A stretch of 6,259 bases of DNA from the NCBI GenBank assembly GCA_014859755.1, contig JACUTO010000087.1, forward strand, positions 1 to 6,259, given 5' to 3'. The stretch is from Candidatus Bathyarchaeota archaeon (GTDB lineage Archaea; Thermoproteota; Bathyarchaeia; Bathyarchaeales; Bathyarchaeaceae). Below the pieces are notes generated by a model that was not told where the DNA came from, searched no databases, and was given only the letters and a program-made list of their open reading frames with translations. Below are positions 1-4,602 of the stretch, piece after piece. The translations under genes were made by a program, and so were the position numbers. How positions within the stretch are numbered: position 1 is the first letter of the stretch; each line of letters begins with the position of its first letter.

Positions 1-6
1 ACCGTT

Positions 7-54
7 ATGCATGTATGAGAAAATGTTCATATGAATGAACACTCATATAAGCAT
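7..54. other. Long imperfect hairpin in intergenic DNA
   Basis: Bases 7-10 pair with 51-54 (ATGC/GCAT). After one mismatch (11/50), bases 12-19 pair with 42-49 with one G-U pair. An AAAA bulge at 20-23 follows, then 24-30 (TGTTCAT) pairs with 35-41 (ATGAACA) around the loop ATGA. That gives 19 pairs in total. The core TTCATATGAA (26-35) is also a perfect DNA palindrome. It lies 65 bases beyond the stop of the leftward ZIP gene, so it could be its 3' end structure or terminator. It could equally be an operator or leader element for a gene to the left of the window. The pairing is seen directly; the role is unknown. Confidence 0.5.
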
Positions 55-118
55 TGCGATGAGAAATTATGCAAGAGATATTTAACAGGAAACAAGCAGA
101 CAACTGTGCACGCGCGCT

Positions 119-853
119 TTAATGCGAAAAGTAAAGTTTTACAAATAGCATGAACGCGAAGCCCAAAAGGAAAACGGCAAAGGATGCTAATGACCTTCTC
201 GGGTCAACTTCTTTGTGGAGTTCAGGAATGAGATCTGAAGCGGCTATGTAGATAAAACCTCCTGCTGCAAAAGGCAGAATGAAAATCATGTATTCTCCTA
301 TGTATGATGAGAGAAAATATCCCACGAGTCCTCCGATAATAACCGTCAGAGCAGCAAAGAAATTTAGAATTAATGCCCTTGATTTTTGGAAACCGCCGTA
401 AATTAAGACTCCGAAGTCTCCAATTTCTTGCGGAATTTCGTGGAAGGCCACGACCAAAGAGGTAACGATTCCAAGTTGAATGTTACTTACAAAGCTTGCA
501 GCTATTACGAGACCGTCGATGAAGTTGTGAACCCCATCGCCGATGAGGTTTATGTAGGCAAACGGGTGGACTTCACATTTGGCTTTGTGACAGTGGCGCC
601 ATAACAGTTTTTCTAACAAGAAGAACAGGAAAAAGCCGAAAGACAAGGCTAGAAAAACGTTTATACTTGTGGATTTTTCTACCGTTTCGGGCAACAGGTG
701 TAAGAATGCCCCACCTATTAAGGCACCTGCAGCAAATCCTATCAGACACAACAAAATCCTGTCAAGTACCTCATCCTTAACCGAAAGGCTAAAGACTCCA
801 ACGAAGGCGATAAGACTAATCAAAAACGAACTTGCAAGTATTAATAATAGCAT
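119..853 (-). CDS. ZIP family divalent metal transporter (LIV-1-like)
   Basis: A 244-residue polytopic membrane protein of the ZIP family, which imports zinc, iron or manganese into the cytoplasm. About eight hydrophobic segments are visible. The metal site is clear: HNFIDG at residues 109-114 (His109, Asn110, Asp113) in the predicted fourth segment, and HEIPQEIGD at 138-146 (His138, Glu139, Glu143, Asp146) in the fifth. The HExPxExGD form is typical of the LIV-1 branch, although Gln142 replaces the usual second histidine. SDLIPELH at 206-213 is the usual late-helix motif. A His/Cys-rich loop (His87, Cys88, His89, Cys93, His96) between segments three and four may bind metal before transport. 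The ATG start is fixed by AGGTGA four bases upstream (858-863). The gene lies 77 bases downstream of a second ZIP gene on the same strand and may share its transcript. The metal transported cannot be read from the sequence. Confidence 0.93.
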   Translation of the reverse strand: MLLLILASSFLISLIAFVGVFSLSVKDEVLDRILLCLIGFAAGALIGGAFLHLLPETVEKSTSINVFLALSFGFFLFFLLEKLLWRHCHKAKCEVHPFAYINLIGDGVHNFIDGLVIAASFVSNIQLGIVTSLVVAFHEIPQEIGDFGVLIYGGFQKSRALILNFFAALTVIIGGLVGYFLSSYIGEYMIFILPFAAGGFIYIAASDLIPELHKEVDPRRSLASFAVFLLGFAFMLFVKLYFSH

Positions 854-857
854 CCGG

Positions 858-863
858 TCACCT
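858..863 (-). promoter_or_regulatory. Shine-Dalgarno site of the first ZIP gene
   Basis: AGGTGA on the minus strand ends four bases before the ATG at 853-851, which settles that start. An AT-rich stretch at 893-905 (TTAAATTTTT on the plus strand) lies about 40 bases upstream of the start. It could serve as a TATA box if the gene has its own promoter, but it is weak. Confidence 0.65.
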
Positions 864-930
864 AGACTTATCAGAACTGGTAGTGTTCGTTGAACTTAAA
901 TTTTTCACGTCTTTTCGAATGAAAACAGAC

Positions 931-1677
931 TTAGAGGAAGGTCGATAGGACCAGGAAAGACGTGATTCCTGTAATAAGTCCAATCGCGAAGTAATGCATT
1001 CCATCATGTTCGTACGCCAGAGGAACAAGTTCATCCACAGAAACAAAAACCATCGCACCCGCCGCGAAAGCCAACAAAAATGCGTTGAACTGGGGTATAA
1101 AAGAAGACAAAGCAATTCCGAAGATGGCCCCCAGTGGCTCGGCTAACGCCGATAAAACGAGAAATTCCAGCAAGAGTTTCGTTTTCTTTGTAAGTACAAG
1201 CGGAACTGCAAGCGCAAATTCCTCCGGAACGTTGTGTAGAGCAATCCCCAGGGCGACAAGCAATCCCAACCTCACTTCCACCCAAAAGCTACTAGCCATA
1301 GCGAATCCCTCTGGAAAATCATGGATTATTATCCCAATCGCTACAAGGTAACTTATCTTGATTAAATGTCGCGAGGGCCCCACTTCTTCTATCAGATGCA
1401 TATGTGGCAGACTGACATCAATTATCAAAACTAACACAAACCCTAAGGCAAACGCAAAGATAACGAAAAGTTCATCCATCATTGTGAGGGCTGTTACAAG
1501 TAACTCGAGGAAACTGATAGCTATCATGATTCCAGACGAGAAGCCGACACCTATAGAGACATAACTCCCCTTTCCTTTCAGGAAAATTGCTAAAAGCGCG
1601 CCAATGACCGTTGTCGAACCCGAAAGGAAACTGATTAGAAGTATTACCCATACTTTTTCCAATCTGCTTGACCTCAC
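931..1677 (-). CDS. ZIP family metal transporter (GufA/ZupT-like)
   Basis: A 248-residue ZIP transporter of a different branch from its neighbour. Eight hydrophobic segments are visible. The paired metal-site motifs are HDFPEG at residues 119-124 and HNVPEE at 148-153, corresponding to HNFPEG and HNxPEG in ZupT/GufA proteins. Asp120 replaces the usual Asn, and Glu153 replaces the usual Gly. LAEPLGA at 178-184 (Glu180) matches the conserved sixth-segment motif, and VDELVP at 214-219 matches the seventh. A polar loop with His92, His94, Glu97 and Glu98 precedes segment four. The start is a GTG (1677-1675) with no obvious ribosome binding site. A TATA-like TTATTTATGC about 45 bases upstream suggests a short leader. 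The gene lies between the ZIP gene at 119-853 and the hydrolase at 1763-2740, with gaps of 77 and 85 bases, so co-transcription is possible. The substrate is unknown; family function is secure. Confidence 0.92.
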   Translation of the reverse strand: MRSSRLEKVWVILLISFLSGSTTVIGALLAIFLKGKGSYVSIGVGFSSGIMIAISFLELLVTALTMMDELFVIFAFALGFVLVLIIDVSLPHMHLIEEVGPSRHLIKISYLVAIGIIIHDFPEGFAMASSFWVEVRLGLLVALGIALHNVPEEFALAVPLVLTKKTKLLLEFLVLSALAEPLGAIFGIALSSFIPQFNAFLLAFAAGAMVFVSVDELVPLAYEHDGMHYFAIGLITGITSFLVLSTFL

Positions 1678-1720
1678 GAAACTTTTAGCTGAACGCGCTT
1701 GTAGAGCATATGTTATGTTC

Positions 1721-1730
1721 GCATAAATAA
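1721..1730 (-). promoter_or_regulatory. Possible TATA box for the GufA-like ZIP gene
   Basis: TTATTTATGC on the minus strand lies in the 85-base gap after the hydrolase gene. Archaeal transcription starts about 25 bases downstream of the box, here near base 1697. That would leave a leader of about 20 bases before the GTG at 1677. The match is inexact. Confidence 0.35.
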
Positions 1731-1762
1731 CCTAATGTGCTTGGTCGATGTCCGAAACAAAT

Positions 1763-2740
1763 TCAAAATCGATAAAGGTTCCCAACACTGTTCCACACGA
1801 AGGCTTGAGGCATCGCTTCAGCAATTGCATAGATTCCTCTCCAACCCGTACAATGCGATGGCACTATCACCGTAGGATTCAGTTGTTTCAATTTCTTGAC
1901 TGTTTGACTTATCCTTGGTTCACATTCTTTTCCAGCTAGATGAAAGCCACCCATTATAGCATAAACCTTTGCAATTCCAGTGATTTGCTGCGCATATAAT
2001 ATTGTGTTGACAATGCCAGCATGAGCACAGCCGGATATTACCACTAAACCTTTTTGCTTAACGTTAATTACAATCCCTCGATCATCCCAAATCCACGGGT
2101 CAGGTTGCCACTTACCGTCAACTAGAGCTCGATGTTGAGGAAAACCTTTCTCAAAATCGGTTTTACGGGCGATTTCGCCCGTAACGAGCATCGTGTCATC
2201 AGCAACGGGGTAAGGCTGCTTCGTTCTAACATATTTACCAAGCTTCACTTGATTCTCTGCTGGAAAAGTTGGAAATTTCCTCACGGTTCCATCCGGATTG
2301 GTTACCCCTCTGACTTTGAACATGTCTCCATGCACGATTATTGGCAAGTCCCTCTTGTTTATAGCTTGGAGAACTTTTAGCAGTCCACCGAAGTGATCAA
2401 AGTGACCATGAGAGAGAACTATGGACTCGATTTCGGCGAGATTTAGTCCCATTCCCTTCGCGTTGCTTACAACTCCTTCTGGGCTAATGCCCGTGTCGAA
2501 TAAGACTACGTGTGATTTTCCATCACGGAGAACTTGAATAAGCACCGAGAAACCGTGTTCAGCAAAAGGTAGGCGAAAATACTTTTTTATCCATTCCTCA
2601 CCCATGCGATCCTTTACCCAATTTCGAACTTGTTGAACTTCTTTCCTTTGGATTGTGGATATGAAATCCACTGAATTGTCCATCAAGCTTACTATTTCTA
2701 CGCCATCAACCTCCCTTATTGCAATGGTTTGATTAACCAA
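1763..2740 (-). CDS. Metallo-beta-lactamase-fold hydrolase (COG1237 type)
   Basis: A 325-residue soluble metal-dependent hydrolase. Motifs run in the expected order: LFDTG at residues 80-84, the metal-binding SHGHFDHFGG at 110-119 (His111, His113, Asp115, His116), GCAH at 237-240 (His240), GGFH at 264-267 and PSHCTG at 294-299 (His296). GCxHxGIVN, GGFHL and a HCTG near the C terminus are characteristic of COG1237. That group is often named after a dihydropterin/ribofuranosyl-aminobenzene phosphate synthase; the precise substrate is not established from sequence. A charged segment (about residues 25-57, rich in Arg, Lys, Glu and Trp) comes before the AEHGFSVLI strand and makes the protein longer than the shortest members. 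The TTG start is preceded two codons upstream by an in-frame TGA (2746-2744), and the next in-frame Met (20) would remove the first strand, so TTG is likely. It is transcribed divergently from the HTH regulator gene. Confidence 0.88.
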   Translation of the reverse strand: MVNQTIAIREVDGVEIVSLMDNSVDFISTIQRKEVQQVRNWVKDRMGEEWIKKYFRLPFAEHGFSVLIQVLRDGKSHVVLFDTGISPEGVVSNAKGMGLNLAEIESIVLSHGHFDHFGGLLKVLQAINKRDLPIIVHGDMFKVRGVTNPDGTVRKFPTFPAENQVKLGKYVRTKQPYPVADDTMLVTGEIARKTDFEKGFPQHRALVDGKWQPDPWIWDDRGIVINVKQKGLVVISGCAHAGIVNTILYAQQITGIAKVYAIMGGFHLAGKECEPRISQTVKKLKQLNPTVIVPSHCTGWRGIYAIAEAMPQAFVWNSVGNLYRF

Positions 2741-2820
2741 TTCTCATCTACTCTCCAATTTTCCAGACGCAAGGCTTAAGATTCTTGGTGCACAACGCGC
2801 ACACGTTAAGATGCGAGTAA

Positions 2821-2846
2821 CTTATAAATTATAACTGCGTTATAAA
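2821..2846. promoter_or_regulatory. Divergent promoter region with three TTATAA hexamers
   Basis: TTATAA occurs at 2822-2827, 2829-2834 and 2840-2845. The first two, separated by one A, form a 13-base palindrome that can act as a TATA box on either strand. On the plus strand, a start about 25 bases downstream falls at or next to the HTH start codons (2848-2860), implying a leaderless mRNA. On the minus strand it would give a leader of about 55 bases for the hydrolase gene. Sharing one core between two genes would couple their expression. Confidence 0.55.
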
Positions 2847-2847
2847 C

Positions 2848-3204
2848 TTGGTGCTATACTTGAGGCCACCGTGTGAGTATGTCGTGCGATATGTTTTGCC
2901 CGCTTTCCGATCTTTGGTAGCAAGGGAACTGGTCGAGAAGCATGGTTTTTCACAGGTGGCTACGGCCAAGAAGCTTGGAATAACACAGGCTGCCGTAAGC
3001 CACTACTTTCACCTTAAGCGCGGAGAAAAGCGGATGAAAGAGCTTGAATCCATAGCTATTGTTCAATCCACCGCCAGCGAGGTCGCCCAGGGCATAGCCA
3101 CAGAAAAATCCTCTGTTATAGATACTACGTTGGCATTCTGTAGGTTATGCGATGCCCTGCGAAAGCAGGGTATCTTGCATGGGGAGCAAAATCCTAAGCT
3201 ATAA
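2848..3204 (+). CDS. HTH transcriptional regulator (COG2522-like)
   Basis: A small archaeal DNA-binding protein of up to 118 residues. The N-terminal PPCEYVVRYVLPAFR matches the conserved 'PCE..V.YVLPA.R' opening of COG2522 proteins. A helix-turn-helix follows at about residues 34-58 (AKKLGITQAAVSHYFHLKRG), then a helical segment and a C-terminal CRLC pair (Cys98, Cys101). Family members usually have further Cys/His just after this pair. Here the tail (HGEQNPKL) offers only His111, so any metal or redox site would be CxxC plus His111 and perhaps Cys9. Three starts are possible: TTG 2848, GTG 2851 and TTG 2860. The last places the PCE motif nearest the N terminus, as in relatives. The nearby TATA boxes fit a leaderless transcript. 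It may control the divergent hydrolase and neighbouring metal genes, but that is inference. Confidence 0.87.
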   Translation: MVLYLRPPCEYVVRYVLPAFRSLVARELVEKHGFSQVATAKKLGITQAAVSHYFHLKRGEKRMKELESIAIVQSTASEVAQGIATEKSSVIDTTLAFCRLCDALRKQGILHGEQNPKL

Positions 3205-3292
3205 GAGAATAATTTTACGTAACGTGGGGCACATACCAAATGTTGAGGGTGACATCCTCGACGATAAGATTTCTACCATTTCCCTTGTCTAT

Positions 3293-3306
3293 GCGCGCGC
3301 TTTTTT
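3293..3306 (+). terminator. Possible T-run terminator after the HTH gene
   Basis: GCGCGCGC is followed directly by TTTTTT (3301-3306), about 95 bases past the regulator's stop. Archaeal RNA polymerase can terminate at T-runs alone, and the self-complementary GC stretch could add to pausing. No proper stem-loop is present. Confidence 0.35.
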
Positions 3307-3324
3307 CCATAAAATTTTGGCTAC

Positions 3325-3337
3325 CCTAGTCACTAGG
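3325..3337. repeat. 13-base palindrome CCTAGT-C-ACTAGG
   Basis: Two perfect 6-base arms sit around a central C, about 70 bases before the first mini-protein gene and about 37 bases upstream of its TATA-like stretch. The form and position suit a binding site for a dimeric regulator such as the HTH protein just upstream, but only one copy is seen. Confidence 0.4.
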
Positions 3338-3373
3338 TGGACCTTACCATTTGATTTCTTTATAATCATAAGA

Positions 3374-3385
3374 TTTATTTTTATG
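3374..3385 (+). promoter_or_regulatory. TATA-like box for the 69-aa zinc-protein gene
   Basis: TTTATTTTTATG lies 21-32 bases before the ATG at 3406. This is the distance expected for a transcript starting at or just before that codon. Confidence 0.45.
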
Positions 3386-3405
3386 CATAAGCACAATATT
3401 AAGAA

Positions 3406-3615
3406 ATGAGAACATATGGGATGAAAAAGGTTAGAAAAATGGCAGAATGCAGGCTTTGCGGAAAAAATGGTGAAGACCTGACTTTGCTTTCAGCCAACCA
3501 CAAGGACCTAGGTCAAATCATGGTCTGTGAAGAGTGTTGGAAAAAACTTTGGCATGAAAATCGTATGGTATGTGGCACTACTGGCTCAGGCGGCACGTGC
3601 CCAAGCTGCAGATGA
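3406..3615 (+). CDS. Small Cys-rich putative zinc-binding protein (69 aa)
   Basis: No named family is recognised. The 69-residue product has seven cysteines: C15-x2-C18, C41-x2-C44, C56 and C65-x2-C68. The first two pairs suit one zinc site. The last three cysteines, linked by a Gly/Thr/Ser-rich turn (GTTGSGG), with His50 nearby, could form a second. Between the first pairs is a conserved-looking LLSANHKDLG stretch. There is no signal peptide or membrane segment, so it is probably cytoplasmic. Three in-frame ATGs are possible: 3406 (suits a leaderless message from the upstream TATA box), 3421, and 3439. The third begins MAECRLC, has a weak AAGG about seven bases upstream, and keeps all cysteines. 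It is followed after 37 bases by another zinc-ribbon gene. Role unknown; a protein-protein or nucleic-acid contact module is possible. Confidence 0.75.
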   Translation: MRTYGMKKVRKMAECRLCGKNGEDLTLLSANHKDLGQIMVCEECWKKLWHENRMVCGTTGSGGTCPSCR

Positions 3616-3637
3616 AGAAAATGAAAAACTGAACATA

Positions 3638-3643
3638 AGAGGT
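3638..3643 (+). promoter_or_regulatory. Shine-Dalgarno site of the 32-aa zinc ribbon
   Basis: AGAGGT ends nine bases before the ATG at 3653. It supports that internal start over the longer frame beginning at 3527, whose first 42 codons overlap the preceding gene in another frame. Confidence 0.5.
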
Positions 3644-3652
3644 TATGAAAAT

Positions 3653-3751
3653 ATGACAAAAATTTGTTGTCCCTATTGTAGCTGTTGTGAGGTTGATAAG
3701 TACGTTACCGGGCTGAACGTATGCAGAAAATGTGGGAGGAGCTGGAGATAA
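3653..3751 (+). CDS. Mini zinc-ribbon protein (32 aa)
   Basis: A 32-residue product that is essentially one zinc ribbon. CPYC (Cys6, Cys9) and CRKCG (Cys24, Cys27) are separated by 14 residues, with extra cysteines at 5, 11 and 12. The CPxC...CxxCG layout is the classic two-knuckle zinc-binding form found in many archaeal nucleic-acid-binding proteins and as a domain in larger ones. The open frame extends upstream to 3527, but that part overlaps the 69-aa gene and looks like its shadow, whereas the ATG at 3653 has a ribosome binding site. The gene starts 37 bases after the preceding mini-protein's stop on the same strand, suggesting one transcript. Function is unknown; no other domain is present. 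Confidence 0.62.
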   Translation: MTKICCPYCSCCEVDKYVTGLNVCRKCGRSWR

Positions 3752-3794
3752 AACTCCCCTCAAAAGGAACATTAACGGTAATCACAGTAACCAT

Positions 3795-3848
3795 CGCACC
3801 GCTTTCGGTAGCAGCGCTACCGTACCTCAATCATGAAGAACCGGTGCG
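3795..3848 (+). other. Nested stem-loop, possible structured RNA or leader
   Basis: An outer 7-base stem, CGCACCG (3795-3801) with CGGTGCG (3842-3848), encloses a perfect inner hairpin, CGGTAGC-AGC-GCTACCG (3806-3822). A competing pairing is possible: ACCG (3798-3801) with CGGT (3806-3809). It lies after the zinc-ribbon gene and about 80 bases before the next small gene. It could therefore be a 3' end structure of the first or a regulatory leader of the second. It does not match a known riboswitch or RNA that I can recognise. Confidence 0.45.
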
Positions 3849-3929
3849 CGTGAATTAGAGAGAGGATTAATCGGGCAAGGCTGCGAGAAACGATGAGGAT
3901 TGTAGTTGGAGATAATAGTTACGTACGCA

Positions 3930-4073
3930 ATGTTGGGAGTGATAGCGTCGCAAGAAAAAGTGAGGAAGCGTAAGTGTAAACAGTGCGGAAAGCTGTTTGT
4001 CCAAGACAACGAGTTTCAAGGCTTTTGTTCAGAAGACTGTTATCAAGTTTTCGCTTGGCGACGACGTAAATGA
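3930..4073 (+). CDS. Small FCS-type zinc-finger-like protein (47 aa)
   Basis: A short open frame of 47 codons whose product has CKQCGKLF (Cys16, Cys19) and GFCSEDCY (Cys33, Cys37). The CxxCGKxF...FCSxxCY pattern resembles FCS/MYM/TRASH-like treble-clef zinc fingers, where an FCS motif supplies the second ligand pair. TRASH domains in archaea are linked to metal sensing, but this resemblance rests on the motif alone. The ends are very basic: EKVRKRK before the finger and WRRRK at the C terminus, which would favour nucleic-acid contact. ATG 3930 is used here. A TTG at 3906 in the same frame, with GAGG just upstream (around 3895), would add eight residues, and a GTG at 3939 would remove three. 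No clear Shine-Dalgarno precedes ATG 3930. It is the third small Cys-rich frame in a row on this strand. Confidence 0.55.
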   Translation: MLGVIASQEKVRKRKCKQCGKLFVQDNEFQGFCSEDCYQVFAWRRRK

Positions 4074-4309
4074 GAAGAGACCTAGGCGCGGCGTCGTACT
4101 CCTTAGCTAACTAGCGAACTTAACGGAGAAAGAGTTACTTAAAGCCACACAGAGAACAGTTAAGAGGAATTGAGCAGAAATGAGTGCTGTCCAATCGAAT
4201 CATGGAGGGAGGCATTGAAGCCGAGTAAGGGAGACAGAAAATAACCTTAAAAAAGTCTAGGTCAGCATTGGACCGATATTATTTTTGATCTTCGCTCGGT
4301 GTAGCATAT
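4074..4309. other. Gene-free stretch
   Basis: No gene is supported here: open frames are a dozen or so codons at most, or featureless. Only weak inverted repeats are present (for example CTTAAC at 4119-4124 with GTTAAG at 4159-4164). I see no tRNA, SRP, RNase P or box C/D signature. An AT-rich stretch at 4275-4285 lies at roughly promoter distance from the ATG at 4310. Confidence 0.45.
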
Positions 4310-4316
4310 ATGTTAA

Positions 4317-4460
4317 AACGACCTTCCAGCGCGCGGCGCGCGCGCAAATAAAGATGCTGAAGATGCCCCTTGCGGAATCAACTGCGGAAAATGCGTGCGG
4401 TATCAAAATGAAAAATGCTTGGGATGTCCAGCAACCAAATATTATTGTGGGCCTCTTTAA
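4317..4460 (+). pseudogene. Cys-rich open frame without a start codon
   Basis: After an in-frame stop at 4314-4316, a 47-codon open stretch encodes six cysteines in regular spacing: C19-x3-C23-x2-C26-x7-C34-x2-C37-x6-C44. It includes the pieces CGINCGKC and CLGCPA, recalling Cys-rich openings such as those of DUF3795-like proteins. The stretch has no ATG, GTG or TTG before the first cysteine. A 17-base pure G/C tract (4329-4345) lies in its upstream part. An ATG at 4310 in another frame runs into this tract and stops just after it (TAA 4348-4350). A one- or two-base length change in the tract would join the two into a protein of about 50 residues. It may be a frame-shifted gene, a sequencing or assembly error in the G/C tract, or a chance frame; the regular cysteines argue against chance. 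Confidence 0.38.
4329..4345. repeat. 17-base alternating G/C tract
   Basis: A run of GC dinucleotides with one GG interruption lies in AT-rich surroundings. It can fold on itself or adopt Z-form, and is a likely site for slippage or sequencing error. It lies exactly where the reading frame of a Cys-rich protein is lost. Confidence 0.6.
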
Positions 4461-4529
4461 CAAGAAGTTTGTCAGCAGGTGATAAGTGAGTTAAGTAAAA
4501 AGAATATAGCGACCAAATCGAAGTTAGGG

Positions 4530-4537
4530 TATAAAAG
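4530..4537 (+). promoter_or_regulatory. TATA box of the DUF364-trmO operon
   Basis: TATAAAAG, the best TATA match in the window, predicts a transcript start near 4555-4560. That would give a leader of about 40 bases before ATG 4599, and the leader would contain the short frame at 4573-4602. Confidence 0.55.
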
Positions 4538-4572
4538 GGGGCTTATGTTATAGACAGAAAAGTTAATCGTAA

Positions 4573-4602
4573 ATGTTAGGATCAGAAGAGAGGCAAAAAT
4601 GA
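4573..4602 (+). promoter_or_regulatory. Nine-codon upstream open frame overlapping the DUF364 start
   Basis: ATG at 4573 opens a frame of nine codons (MLGSEERQK) whose TGA (4600-4602) overlaps the ATG of the DUF364 gene in ATGA. The DUF364 ribosome binding site (GAGAGG, 4588-4593) lies inside this frame. Such an arrangement could couple or attenuate translation. No good ribosome binding site precedes this ATG, so it may not be translated. Confidence 0.35.

Larger units (their letters stand above)
3205..3405. other. Intergenic spacer between regulator and mini-protein genes
   Basis: No convincing gene is seen here; a weak frame crossing it (3152-3409) overlaps the regulator and has no family features. 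The spacer holds a GC alternation followed by a T-run (3293-3306), a 13-base palindrome (3325-3337) and the AT-rich promoter of the next gene (3374-3385). Confidence 0.5.

Noticed and set aside
3152..3409. 85-codon plus-strand frame after the HTH gene
   Set aside because: It overlaps the regulator's end in another frame, has no recognisable motif, and runs across a T-run and a palindrome.
3527..3751. Longer 74-aa form of the zinc-ribbon protein
   Set aside because: The first 42 codons lie mostly within the preceding 69-aa gene in another frame, while the ATG at 3653 has a ribosome binding site and keeps the whole zinc ribbon.
3827..4009. Minus-strand 60-codon frame
   Set aside because: It is antisense to the Cys-patterned 47-aa frame and crosses the nested hairpin; no motifs.
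4119..4164. CTTAAC/GTTAAG inverted repeat
   Set aside because: A six-base arm with a 34-base loop is expected by chance in AT-rich DNA.
4285..4482. 65-codon frame from TTG 4285
   Set aside because: Its sequence lacks family features, and it overlaps the Cys-rich frame (4317-4460), which has a far more protein-like pattern.
3752..4598. tRNA, RNase P, SRP or box C/D RNA gene in the gene-poor stretch
   Set aside because: I looked for T-loop, cloverleaf and C/D box signatures and found none that hold together; only the hairpin at 3795-3848 stands out.
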